Shown here: piece by piece, positions 32,383 through 40,892 of the stretch
How positions within the stretch are numbered: the first letter of the stretch is position 1
How the letters are laid out: every line of letters begins with the position of its first letter
Source: Aldehydirespirator sp965203575
Lineage (GTDB): Bacteria; Actinomycetota; Acidimicrobiia; Acidimicrobiales; Aldehydirespiratoraceae
Assembly (NCBI GenBank): GCA_965203575.1
Contig: OZ241894.1
Coordinates: forward strand, 682,001 to 746,000
DNA: 64,000 nucleotides
Reading direction: 5' to 3'
Notes under the pieces: generated by a model
Database searches by the model: none
Told to the model about the DNA's origin: nothing
Seen by the model: only the letters and a program-made list of their open reading frames with translations
Position numbers and translations under genes: made by a program

Positions 32383-35264
32383 ACCACCAGCGTGATCATT
32401 CGGCCTGGCACGTAGAGCTGTTTGCGCAGCTCGCGGCCGCCCACATGAGCCGCCACGTTCGGCTCGGCCAGGGCGGCGGCCACCGCGGTCTCCTCATCGG
32501 CTTCGACCGCGATCGTCACCCGGCCCCGCAGCTTGCCGTTCACCTGGACGGGGACCTCCACCGTGTCGGTCACCAGCAGAGCCGGGTCGGCGGTCGGAAA
32601 CTCGACCTGCGTGACCGAGCCGGCGCCATCGCCGTGCAGGCGGTGCCACAGCTCGTCGGCGAAGTGCGGGACCAGCGGGGCCAGCATCCGCGCCAGCACT
32701 CCGGCAATCTCGCGGGGCGCCCCCGTGCCCCGGCGGGTGAGCTCGTTGTTCAGCTCGGTCAACTTGGCGATGGCGGTGTTGAACCGCATGCCCTCCATGT
32801 CGGAGCGCACCCCGTCGATGGTCCGGTGCAGCAGCCGGAGAAGATCGTCGTCGGGCGCTTCGTCGCTCACCCGCAGCTCGCCGGTCTCCTCGTCGACCAC
32901 ATTGCGCCACACCCGCTGCAGCACCCGCTGGGATCCAACCACCGAGCGGGTCTCCCAGGGCCGGTCCTGGTCGATGGGCCCCATGAACATCTCGTAGAGG
33001 CGCAGCGTGTCGGCCCCGTAGGAGGCGTACATGTCGTCCGGGGTGACCGAGTTCTTGAGCGACTTGCCCATCTTGCCCAGCTCGCGGGTCACCGGCTCGC
33101 CGCGGTGCTCGAAACCCCTCTCCAGGGAGCCCTCCACCTCCTCGGCGGGCACGTACACCCCTCGGGAGTCCTTGAAGGCGTAGGCCTGGATGTAGCCCTG
33201 GTTGACGAGACGCTTGAACGGCTCCGGCCCGCTCACATGGCCCAGGTCGTAGAGCACCTTGTGCCAGAACCGGGCGTACAGCAGGTGCAGCACGGCGTGC
33301 TCGACCCCGCCGACGTACAGGTCGACGCCGCCCACGCCGCCGGGGTCCGGATCGGCCATCCAGTACGACTCGACGGTGGGATCGACGAGAGCCTCGTCGT
33401 TGGCGGGGTCGAGGTAGCGCAGGTAGTACCAGCACGAGCCGGCCCACTGGGGCATGGTGTTCAGCTCCCGCCGGTAGCGGCGAGGCCCCGCACCGAGGTC
33501 CAGGTCGACGCCGGTCCATTCCGTCACCCGGCCCAGCGGCGGCTCCGGCTCGGAATCCCGGGCCAGCGCCCTCGGCGCCCAGTCCGTCAGCTCCGGGAGC
33601 TCCAGCGGGAGCAGGTCGTCGGGCAGGGCCACCGGCCCCAGGTCGTCGAACACGATGGGGATGGGCTCGCCCCAGTAACGCTGCCGGCTGAACAGCCAGT
33701 CCCGCATCCTGTAGTTGACGGTGGAACGGCCGAACCCGGACTCCTGAAGCCGCTCGAGTATCAGGGCCTTGGACGCCTCGACGTCCAGGCCGTCCAGGAA
33801 GCGAGAGTTGATGGACGGCCCCTCGCCGGTGTACGCCAAGTCGGCCGGATGCTCCGGCGGGGGCTGCACGGTGCGGACGACCGCCAGGCCGTAGGACTCG
33901 GCGAACTCGCGGTCGCGCTGGTCCTCGCCGGGCACGCCCATCACCGCGCCGGTGCCGTACCCCATGAGCACGTAGTCCGCGATGAACACGGGCACCCGCT
34001 GATCGCTGAACGGCACCACCGCGTCACAGCCCAGGTACACCCCGGTCTTCGAGTCGCTTCGGTCGGCGTCGCTCATGTCGGCGGCCCGGGCCCGGTAGGC
34101 GGCCACCGCCTCCCGGGGCGTCGCGGCCCCGCCCGTCCAGGACTCGGGAGTCCCGGCCAGCCAGGAGTCGGCCGTCAGTCGGTCCACCAACGGATGCTCG
34201 GGGGCCAAGGCCATGTAGGTGGTGCCGAACAGCGTGTCGGGCCGGGTGGTGAACACCTCGATGCCCAGCATCACCGGACTGGACTGCTTGTTGGTGGCCG
34301 CGAACGAGATCAGCGCTCCCTCGGAGCGGCCGATCCAGTTGCGCTGCATGGTCTTGACCGACTCGGGCCAGTCCAGCCGGTCGAGGTCCTCCAGCAGGCG
34401 GTCGGCATAAGCGGTGATGCGCATCATCCACTGCTTGAGCGGGCGCTTGAACACCTCGTGGTTGCCCCGCTCGGAGCGGCCCTGGGTGGTGACCTCTTCG
34501 TTGGCCAGCACCGTGCCCAGGGCCGGGCACCAGTTGACCGGAGCGTCGGCCACGTAGGCCAGTCGACGGGAGTCCACCGCCTCTCGCTGCTCGGCCTCGC
34601 TGAGCTCGTTCCACGGGCGGCCATCGGGTGACAGCCTCGCGCCGGAGGAGAACTCGTCGATCAACTCGGCGATCGGCCGGGCCCGGCGCGCCTCTGGATC
34701 GAACCACGAGTTGAAGATCTGCAGGAAGATCCACTGGGTCCACCGGTAGTAGCCGACATCGGTGGTGGCGACGCCCCGCCGCTGGTCGTGCCCGAGACCG
34801 AGCCGGTCGAGCTGGCGGCGCATGTTGTCGATGTTGGCCTCGGTGTTGACCCGGGGATGTTGGCCGGTCTGGCGGGCGTGCTCCTCGGCCGGCAGCCCGA
34901 ACGCGTCGAAGCCCATGGTGTACAGGACGTTGAACCCGCACATCCGCTTGAACCGGACGTAGACGTCGGTGGCGATGTAGCCCAGCGGATGGCCCACATG
35001 CAGTCCCGACCCCGACGGGTACGGGAACATGTCCATCACGAACAGTTTGGGGCCGCCCCCGCCCCGACCCGAGGAGAGCTGGCCTGACGGGTTGGGTGTG
35101 TGGTAGATGCCGCCGGCGTCCCACTGGGCCTGCCAGCGTGCCTCGATCTCGGCCGCTAGGGCCGCGGTGTAGCGGCGCGGGGGCGTGTCGGACTCATGCG
35201 CGCGCGCGGGCACAAGAGACAAGGCTAGAGGCATGCCACCGGAGGTGTAAGCAACCGGTCGCAT
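32379..35264 (-). CDS. leuS: Leucyl-tRNA synthetase
   Basis: A 961-residue class I synthetase that charges tRNA-Leu. HVGHPLGY is the HIGH signature, and KMGKSLKNSV is the KMSKS signature with Gly in place of Ser, as in many actinobacteria. The CP1 editing domain includes a threonine-rich TTRPDTLFGTTYM. The ATG at 35264 has AAAGG 7 nt upstream. A later ATG at 35234 lacks a ribosome-binding site. Confidence 0.97.
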   Translation of the reverse strand: MRPVAYTSGGMPLALSLVPARAHESDTPPRRYTAALAAEIEARWQAQWDAGGIYHTPNPSGQLSSGRGGGGPKLFVMDMFPYPSGSGLHVGHPLGYIATDVYVRFKRMCGFNVLYTMGFDAFGLPAEEHARQTGQHPRVNTEANIDNMRRQLDRLGLGHDQRRGVATTDVGYYRWTQWIFLQIFNSWFDPEARRARPIAELIDEFSSGARLSPDGRPWNELSEAEQREAVDSRRLAYVADAPVNWCPALGTVLANEEVTTQGRSERGNHEVFKRPLKQWMMRITAYADRLLEDLDRLDWPESVKTMQRNWIGRSEGALISFAATNKQSSPVMLGIEVFTTRPDTLFGTTYMALAPEHPLVDRLTADSWLAGTPESWTGGAATPREAVAAYRARAADMSDADRSDSKTGVYLGCDAVVPFSDQRVPVFIADYVLMGYGTGAVMGVPGEDQRDREFAESYGLAVVRTVQPPPEHPADLAYTGEGPSINSRFLDGLDVEASKALILERLQESGFGRSTVNYRMRDWLFSRQRYWGEPIPIVFDDLGPVALPDDLLPLELPELTDWAPRALARDSEPEPPLGRVTEWTGVDLDLGAGPRRYRRELNTMPQWAGSCWYYLRYLDPANDEALVDPTVESYWMADPDPGGVGGVDLYVGGVEHAVLHLLYARFWHKVLYDLGHVSGPEPFKRLVNQGYIQAYAFKDSRGVYVPAEEVEGSLERGFEHRGEPVTRELGKMGKSLKNSVTPDDMYASYGADTLRLYEMFMGPIDQDRPWETRSVVGSQRVLQRVWRNVVDEETGELRVSDEAPDDDLLRLLHRTIDGVRSDMEGMRFNTAIAKLTELNNELTRRGTGAPREIAGVLARMLAPLVPHFADELWHRLHGDGAGSVTQVEFPTADPALLVTDTVEVPVQVNGKLRGRVTIAVEADEETAVAAALAEPNVAAHVGGRELRKQLYVPGRMITLVV

Positions 35265-35294
35265 GGTTCGCCTTTGCTGCCTGCGCGCTTGCGT

Positions 35295-35996
35295 TCAGTC
35301 GATGAGGCCCTCGGAGGTCGCCTTGCGAAGCCCGGCGGCTCGGCCCGACACTCCGAGCTTGGACCAGATCCTGGACAGTTCCCGATACATCGAGCGCTCG
35401 GAGTAGCCCAACTCAGAGGCCACGTCGGCTATCGGCACACCGGCCACCAACCTCCTCAGCACCTGTCGCTCGCTGCTGCCGAGAGACATCGGCATCGACT
35501 CTTCGAAGTAATGCTTCACGGTGACGGCGGCGAGTTCCAGCCGCCGTACGCCGGCGCTCGTGGTCAGCCCAGCCAAGGCGTCATAGTGGACCACGCTCAC
35601 CGCCCGCCCTGTCATCTCGGGCGCACGGGCCGGATCCAGACGGCTCGGCGCCGCCTCGGCGGAGACGAGCCAGTCCTCGATGGAATCCGCGGCCTCGCGT
35701 ATGTAGGCGGTGACGATCGCCCAGTCCTCAGCCAGGTCCGAGGAAATCGACTGTCCTGCCAGGGCGTCCTCCGCGTCACGGAACAGCTGCGCGACGTCGC
35801 GCTGATAGGACGACGGCAGCGACTCGGCGAATATGTGGACGGCGTCGCGGTGAAAATCGGCCGTCCAAGGCACTGGGTGCGGGCCCTCGGCCGCCCCGAA
35901 ACGGTAGGCCTCCAGCATCGCGGCAGTCACTGCAGCTATTCCACCGCATGCCAGACGGACCCGCGCCAGTGCCAAGCCGCACGCCCCGTCGCCCAC
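35295..35996 (-). CDS. LuxR-type HTH regulator, paralogue 2
   Basis: A 233-residue protein, the same length as the regulator at 4139-4840 and about half identical to it by eye. The LuxR-like HTH is at the C-terminus (GVPIADVASELGYSERSMYREL). The N-terminal domain is unassigned (AMLEAYRFGAAEGPHPVPWT, SYQRDVAQLFRDAEDALAG). The GTG has a perfect TATGAT 8 nt upstream. It is divergent from the corrinoid/MttB operon and is the obvious candidate to regulate it. Confidence 0.82.
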   Translation of the reverse strand: MGDGACGLALARVRLACGGIAAVTAAMLEAYRFGAAEGPHPVPWTADFHRDAVHIFAESLPSSYQRDVAQLFRDAEDALAGQSISSDLAEDWAIVTAYIREAADSIEDWLVSAEAAPSRLDPARAPEMTGRAVSVVHYDALAGLTTSAGVRRLELAAVTVKHYFEESMPMSLGSSERQVLRRLVAGVPIADVASELGYSERSMYRELSRIWSKLGVSGRAAGLRKATSEGLID

Positions 35997-36071
35997 GCCC
36001 CCCGATCATATTGCAGCCCGCACCGGATTGCTGCGCCGCCGTGTCGCTGCGGATTCTCGGGCGCAAGTTGC

Positions 36072-36136
36072 TTGTACCGGGCCCGAACCGTGGTACAGTC
36101 CGTTCCGTATCGTGGGACTGGTCCACAGTACGGAAC
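36072..36136 (+). promoter_or_regulatory. Putative promoter and operators of the corrinoid operon
   Basis: TTGTAC (36072-36077) and TACAGT (36094-36099) are spaced 16 bp. Two interleaved inverted repeats follow: CAGTCC (36096-36101) / GGACTG (36115-36120) and GTTCCGTA (36102-36109) / TACGGAAC (36129-36136). The position over the transcription start suggests repression or start-site control by the divergent regulator. Confidence 0.5.
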
Positions 36137-36197
36137 CAGCAGGTGGCTGTCATCCGTAGAAATGGGCCCACAACCGACATGCGGAGGGCTGAGCCGG

Positions 36198-36917
36198 ATG
36201 ACTGACATCCCTGCTTCCGGACCCGACATGGCCGACGATGACATCGATCTCGCCAGCCTCGACGACGAGGAGCTCACGGCCCAGATGCATGACGACCTCT
36301 ATGACGGTCTGGCCGACGAGATCGCCGAGGGGACCCACATCCTGCTGGGCCGGGGCTGGTCGGCCGACAAGGTGCTGAACGATGCGCTGGTCGAGGGGAT
36401 GCGCATCGTGGGCATCGACTTCCGCGACGGGATCCTGTTCGTTCCCGAGGTCCTGCTGGCCGCCAACGCCATGAAGGCCGGCATGGCCATCCTGCGCCCG
36501 CTGCTGGCCGAGACGGGCGCCGAGCCCATCGGCAGCGTCGTGATCGGGACGGTCAAGGGCGATATCCACGACATCGGCAAGAACCTGGTGGCGATGATGC
36601 TGGAGGGAGCCGGCTTCGAGGTGTTCGACCTCGGCATCAACACCGACGCCGAGGAGTTCCTGGCTGCCCTCGACGAGCACAAGCCCGACATCCTGGGTAT
36701 GTCGGCCCTGCTCACCACCACCATGCCCTACATGAAGGTGGTGATCGACACCCTCATAGAGAAGGGCGTACGGGACGACTTCATCATCCTCGTCGGCGGG
36801 GCTCCCCTCAACGAGGAGTTCGGATCGGCCATCGGCGCCGACGCGTACTGCCGCGACGCCGCCATCGCCTCCGAGACGGCCAAGACCCTCGTATCGGCCC
36901 GCCGCGCCGCCGGATGA
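36198..36917 (+). CDS. Corrinoid (methylamine methyltransferase-type) protein
   Basis: A 239-residue cobalamin-binding protein that carries the methyl group between the MttB-family enzyme and the pterin enzyme. An N-terminal helical cap (about 25-105) leads to the Rossmann-like B12 domain with GDIHDIGKN (Asp122, His124, Gly127: DxHxxG) and the later GGAP motif. GGAGG lies about 10 nt before the ATG. First gene of a six-gene operon with ATGA/GTGA overlaps. Confidence 0.92.
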   Translation: MTDIPASGPDMADDDIDLASLDDEELTAQMHDDLYDGLADEIAEGTHILLGRGWSADKVLNDALVEGMRIVGIDFRDGILFVPEVLLAANAMKAGMAILRPLLAETGAEPIGSVVIGTVKGDIHDIGKNLVAMMLEGAGFEVFDLGINTDAEEFLAALDEHKPDILGMSALLTTTMPYMKVVIDTLIEKGVRDDFIILVGGAPLNEEFGSAIGADAYCRDAAIASETAKTLVSARRAAG

Positions 36918-37546
36918 CGGCCGGGACGCAACCTTCGAAGGTTCTGGTCATCGGCTGTGGCGCGCTGGTCCGCGAGCTGCGCGAGGTAGCAGCCCTCAAC
37001 GGCAGCGAGCACCTCGAGGTGGAGTGCCTGCCCGCGATAATGCACAACCGCCCCGAGCGGATCCCCGACGCCGTCCGCCGGCGGGTCCGGGTCGCCAAGG
37101 CTCGCGGCGCCTACAGGACGATCATCGTGGGCTACATGGACTGCGGCACGGGCGGGCTGCTCGACCGGGTGTGCTCCGAAGAGGGGGTCGAGCGGCTGCC
37201 CGGCGCCCACTGCTACGAGCTCTACGCCGGCACCGACGCCTTCGCCGACCTGCAGGACGTCGAGCCGGGCACCTTCTACCTCACCGACTACCTGGTGCGG
37301 CATTTCGATCGCTTGATCATGCAGGGACTGGGCATCTCGCAGCATCCGGAACTTCTCGAGGCGTACTTCGGCAACTACACCCGGGTCGTCCACCTCGCCC
37401 AGGCCGACGACGACCGCCTGGCCCGCGCCGCGGAGCAGGCCGCCGCCCGTCTCGGCCTGCGCTGCGAGCGGATCGTCACCGGCATCGGCGGACTCGAGGG
37501 CCGGATCGTGGAGCTGGCCGGCGCGGGCACCTCAGAGGCGGCATGA
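36914..37546 (+). CDS. DUF1638 protein
   Basis: A 210-residue protein (VLVIGCGALVRELREV, VGYMDCGTGGLLDRVC, FYLTDYLVRHFDRLIMQGLG). DUF1638 proteins accompany corrinoid methyltransferase genes. Conserved Cys and His suggest a metal or corrinoid-handling role, but none is established to my knowledge. Overlaps both neighbours by ATGA. Confidence 0.85.
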   Translation: MTAGTQPSKVLVIGCGALVRELREVAALNGSEHLEVECLPAIMHNRPERIPDAVRRRVRVAKARGAYRTIIVGYMDCGTGGLLDRVCSEEGVERLPGAHCYELYAGTDAFADLQDVEPGTFYLTDYLVRHFDRLIMQGLGISQHPELLEAYFGNYTRVVHLAQADDDRLARAAEQAAARLGLRCERIVTGIGGLEGRIVELAGAGTSEAA

Positions 37547-37920
37547 GTCCCCCGGCGGGGCGAGGCGGGCGCAGGCGCCGCAACGACGACGGGAGCCTGG
37601 TGCTGATCAGTTGGCGCGACATACCCGCCCAGGTCAACGGCGGCTCCGGCGCCGACCGGGTCCAGCGCATCCTCCCCCGCCGGTTCCAGCGGGCCATCGA
37701 CAGGGCCGCCATGGTGGCGGGCAAGACTCAGGCCTCGCAGTACGTCGGAGAGTGGCGCCGGTCTGTGATCCCCTCGGGCACAGACGATCCCGAGGCGGCC
37801 GCCATGGCGGCCGCGGCCTCCCTGGAGGAGGCGTTCCCCCGGGAGCGCCTGGACGAGTTCGTCAAGACCGGCGGCTGGGACCCCGATCGCAGCAACGACT
37901 CCGAAGGAGATCCGCAGTGA
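37543..37920 (+). CDS. 'Virulence factor' (PF13769-type) small protein
   Basis: A 125-residue protein: SLVLISWRDIPAQVNGG, then FQRAIDRAAMVAGKT, SQYVGEWRR and an alanine-rich helical end. The Pfam name is historical. The domain is regularly found within MttB-type operons beside the pterin methyltransferase, so an accessory role is likely. Overlaps DUF1638 (ATGA) and the next gene (GTGA). Confidence 0.75.
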   Translation: MSPPAGRGGRRRRNDDGSLVLISWRDIPAQVNGGSGADRVQRILPRRFQRAIDRAAMVAGKTQASQYVGEWRRSVIPSGTDDPEAAAMAAAASLEEAFPRERLDEFVKTGGWDPDRSNDSEGDPQ

Positions 37921-38807
37921 CCGACACCGTCGTCAGCTCGGCCACCAGAGAGGTGGTCATCGGGTTCGACCGTCCGTTCGTGATGATCGGCGAGCGCATC
38001 AACCCCACCGGACGGCGGCTGCTGGCCGAGGAGATGCGCAATGGGGACTTCAGCCGGGTCGAGGCCGATGCGCTGGCGCAGACCGCGGCTGGAGCCCACA
38101 TGCTCGACGTCAACGCGGGGATCCCTCTCGCCGACGAGCCCGCCCTCCTGGCCCAGGCCATCAAGCTCGTTCAGAGCGTGACCGACGTGCCGCTGTCCAT
38201 CGATTCCTCGATCATCGAGGCCCTCGAGGCCGGCATCGCGGTGTACGAGGGCAAGCCGCTCATCAACTCCGTCACCGGGGAGGAGGAGGTGCTGGAGCGG
38301 GTGCTGCCTCTGGTGGCCCGCCACCGCGCCGCGGTGGTGGCCATCTCCAACGACGAGACCGGCATCAGCGAGGATCCCGACGTGCGCTTCGAGGTCGCTC
38401 GCAAGATCGTCAACCGGGCCGCCGACCACGGCATCCCGGCCTCCGACGTGGTGGTCGATCCGCTGGTGATGCCGATCGGCGCCATGGGCACGGCCGGACG
38501 GCAGGTGTTCCAGCTGGTGCGGCGTCTGCGCACCGAGTTGGGGGTGAACACCACCTGCGGCGCCAGCAACGTCAGCTTCGGTCTTCCGGCCCGCCACATG
38601 ATCACCGGGACGTTCCTGTCGATGGCCATAGGCGCCGGGCTCACCTCCGCGATCATGAACCCCATGCATCCCGAGGTGAAGAACGCGGTGATGGCCGCCG
38701 ACGTCCTGGCCGGGAACGACCGGGACTGCGCCGCGTGGATCGCTGAGCACCGGGACCCCGACACGGTCGGCTTGAGACGGCGGAGCGGGCGTCGCCGCAC
38801 TGCCTGA
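37917..38807 (+). CDS. Pterin-binding methyltransferase (corrinoid protein:tetrahydrofolate)
   Basis: A 296-residue TIM barrel of the MetH-type pterin-binding/AcsE/MtgA family. MIGERINPTGRRLL, DVNAGIPLADE, SIDSSIIEAL and CGASNVSFGLPARH are its hallmarks. It should pass the methyl group from methyl-cobalamin on the corrinoid protein to tetrahydrofolate. The last 20 residues (RRRSGRRRTA) are unusually basic. GTG start, coupled by GTGA. Confidence 0.9.
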   Translation: MTDTVVSSATREVVIGFDRPFVMIGERINPTGRRLLAEEMRNGDFSRVEADALAQTAAGAHMLDVNAGIPLADEPALLAQAIKLVQSVTDVPLSIDSSIIEALEAGIAVYEGKPLINSVTGEEEVLERVLPLVARHRAAVVAISNDETGISEDPDVRFEVARKIVNRAADHGIPASDVVVDPLVMPIGAMGTAGRQVFQLVRRLRTELGVNTTCGASNVSFGLPARHMITGTFLSMAIGAGLTSAIMNPMHPEVKNAVMAADVLAGNDRDCAAWIAEHRDPDTVGLRRRSGRRRTA

Positions 38808-38811
38808 AACC

Positions 38812-40824
38812 GTGCGTGACGGCCCCTTGGTAGCGGACAAGCCCGACATGCACGACATGCACAGCGTGGTGTTCAACCCCTCGGGGATACGCGCCTCGGT
38901 GGCGGCCGGGGGCACCGTCCTCGACGCGGCCCGGGCCGGCGGGGTGGACCTCGACTCGGTGTGCGGCGGCCGGGGCTTGTGCGGCCGCTGCCAGGTCTCG
39001 CCGACCGAGGCCGGCGTCCTGTCGGATCCCGGCCCCACCGAGTTGCGCTACCGGGGGCGTCGCCCCATCGCCGAGGGCTGCCGTCTGGGCTGCCAGGCCG
39101 TGGTGCTGGCCAACGCGGTCGTCGACGTCCCGCCGGAGAGCCAGGTCCACCGGCCGGTGGTGCGCAAGTCGATCGATCTCGCCGAGGTGGTCATCCATCC
39201 GGTGGTCACCCTCCACTACGTGGAACTTCCCGAGGTGGTCCTCGGTTTCGAGGCCGCCGAACTCGACCTGGTGGCCGAGGCCCTCGCGGCCGACTGGGGG
39301 CTCACCGAGGTGGAGTTCCCCGTACCGGTGCTGGCCGCGCTGTCCCCGGCAATCACGGCCGGAGATCGTACGGTCACGGTGGTCGTGCACGACCGCCGCA
39401 CCGTCCTCGACGTGCGCCCCGGCTACTCCGACGAGGCCTGGGGGGTGGCGGTCGACGTGGGATCGACCACCATCGCCGGATACCTGCTCGAGCTCTCGTC
39501 GGGCGAGGTGGCCGCGGCCTCGGGCCGCATGAACCCTCAGATCCGCTTCGGCGAGGACCTCATGAGCCGGGTCTCCTACGTGATGATGAACCCCGGCGGC
39601 GAGATCGAGCTCACCGCCGCGGTGCGAACCGCCATCGACGAACTGGTGGGCGAGCTATGCGGCCTGGCCGGCGCGGACCACAGCAGGGTGCACGACCTTG
39701 TGGTCGTTGGGAATCCGATCATGCACCACCTGGTGCTGGGGCTGGACCCCACACCGCTGGGCGCCGCGCCGTTCACGCTCACCACCGCCGCAGCTGTGCG
39801 GGGCCGCGCCACCGACATCGGGATCGGGCTACCGAACGCCGCGCTGTACATCGGTCCGTGCATCGCCGGGCATGTCGGCGCCGACGCGGCCGCGGCCACC
39901 CTGGCCGAGGGACCTCACCGGGCCGAGGAGCCGATGCTGGTGGTGGATGTGGGCACCAACGCCGAGATCGTGCTGGGCGACGGGCACCGGGTCCTGGCCG
40001 CGTCCAGCCCGACCGGCCCGGCCTTCGAGGGAGCCCAGATCAGCTGCGGCCAGAGGGCCACCCCCGGTGCGGTGGAGCGGATCCGGATCGATCCGGACAC
40101 CTGGGAGCCGCGCTTCAAGGTCATCGGCTGTGAGCTCTGGTCCGACGAGCCCGGCTTCGCCGACGAAATCGACCGGGCCGGCCTCCGGGTCTCGGGACTG
40201 TGCGGCTCGGGCATCATCGAGGTGATCGCGGAGATGTTCCTGGCCGGAATCACCGATCGCCACGGCGTGATCTCGTCGGATCAGGAACGGTCGCCCCGCA
40301 TCGTGGCCGACGGCCGCACCTTCAGCTACGTGCTGCAGACCGAGCCGATCCTGCTGTCGATCACCCAGAACGACGTTCGCGCCGTCCAGCTGGCCAAAGC
40401 CGCCCTCCGGGCCGGCATCGACCTGCTGCGCGAGCACGCCGGCATCGACGAGGTGCCCGACATACGGCTGGCAGGGGCCTTCGGCGCCCACATAGACCCG
40501 GTGCGGGCGATGGTGCTGGGCCTCGTCCCCGACACGCCCGCGGGCGGTGTGCGGGCCGCCGGCAACGCCTCGGGGGTGGGCGCGGTCCGCATGCTCCTGT
40601 CGGGTGAGCAGCGCCTCGAGATCGAGCGGGTAGTGCGTTCTGTGATCAAGATCGAGACGGCCACCGAGTCCCGCTTCCAGGAGCTGTTCGTCGCAGCCAT
40701 GGCCTTCCCCCATGAGACCGATCCCACCCCTCATCTGGCCGCGGTGATCGATCTTCCCGAAGCGGCCGCTGCCGATCCCGGCCAGGGTTCCCGCCGGCGC
40801 CGCAGACCCCGCCCCGCGGCCTGA
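38812..40824 (+). CDS. RACo-like corrinoid activation protein (2Fe-2S plus ASKHA ATPase)
   Basis: A 670-residue protein that reduces inactive Co(II) to Co(I) with ATP. The N-terminal ferredoxin domain has C51, C57, C60 and C94 (CGGRGLCGRC, RLGCQ). The linker and ASKHA domain contain VAVDVGSTTIAGYLLEL, VVVGNPIMHHL, VVDVGTNAEIVLG and LAGAFGAHIDP. The basic tail (RRRRRPRPAA) is extra. It starts 4 bp after the pterin enzyme. Confidence 0.92.
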   Translation: MRDGPLVADKPDMHDMHSVVFNPSGIRASVAAGGTVLDAARAGGVDLDSVCGGRGLCGRCQVSPTEAGVLSDPGPTELRYRGRRPIAEGCRLGCQAVVLANAVVDVPPESQVHRPVVRKSIDLAEVVIHPVVTLHYVELPEVVLGFEAAELDLVAEALAADWGLTEVEFPVPVLAALSPAITAGDRTVTVVVHDRRTVLDVRPGYSDEAWGVAVDVGSTTIAGYLLELSSGEVAAASGRMNPQIRFGEDLMSRVSYVMMNPGGEIELTAAVRTAIDELVGELCGLAGADHSRVHDLVVVGNPIMHHLVLGLDPTPLGAAPFTLTTAAAVRGRATDIGIGLPNAALYIGPCIAGHVGADAAAATLAEGPHRAEEPMLVVDVGTNAEIVLGDGHRVLAASSPTGPAFEGAQISCGQRATPGAVERIRIDPDTWEPRFKVIGCELWSDEPGFADEIDRAGLRVSGLCGSGIIEVIAEMFLAGITDRHGVISSDQERSPRIVADGRTFSYVLQTEPILLSITQNDVRAVQLAKAALRAGIDLLREHAGIDEVPDIRLAGAFGAHIDPVRAMVLGLVPDTPAGGVRAAGNASGVGAVRMLLSGEQRLEIERVVRSVIKIETATESRFQELFVAAMAFPHETDPTPHLAAVIDLPEAAAADPGQGSRRRRRPRPAA

Positions 40825-40874
40825 GCATCGCTCGACAATCGCCGCCGACTTCACGATCCGGAGACAGCTAGACC

Positions 40875-40892
40875 ATGAACGAGCCGACATGA
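40875..40892 (+). other. Five-codon leader mini-ORF overlapping the mttB start
   Basis: ATG AAC GAG CCG ACA TGA (MNEPT) has GGAG about 10 nt upstream, and its stop overlaps the ATG of the MttB gene (ATGA). The MttB ATG itself lacks a good ribosome-binding site, so re-initiation after this mini-ORF is plausible. Confidence 0.4.
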
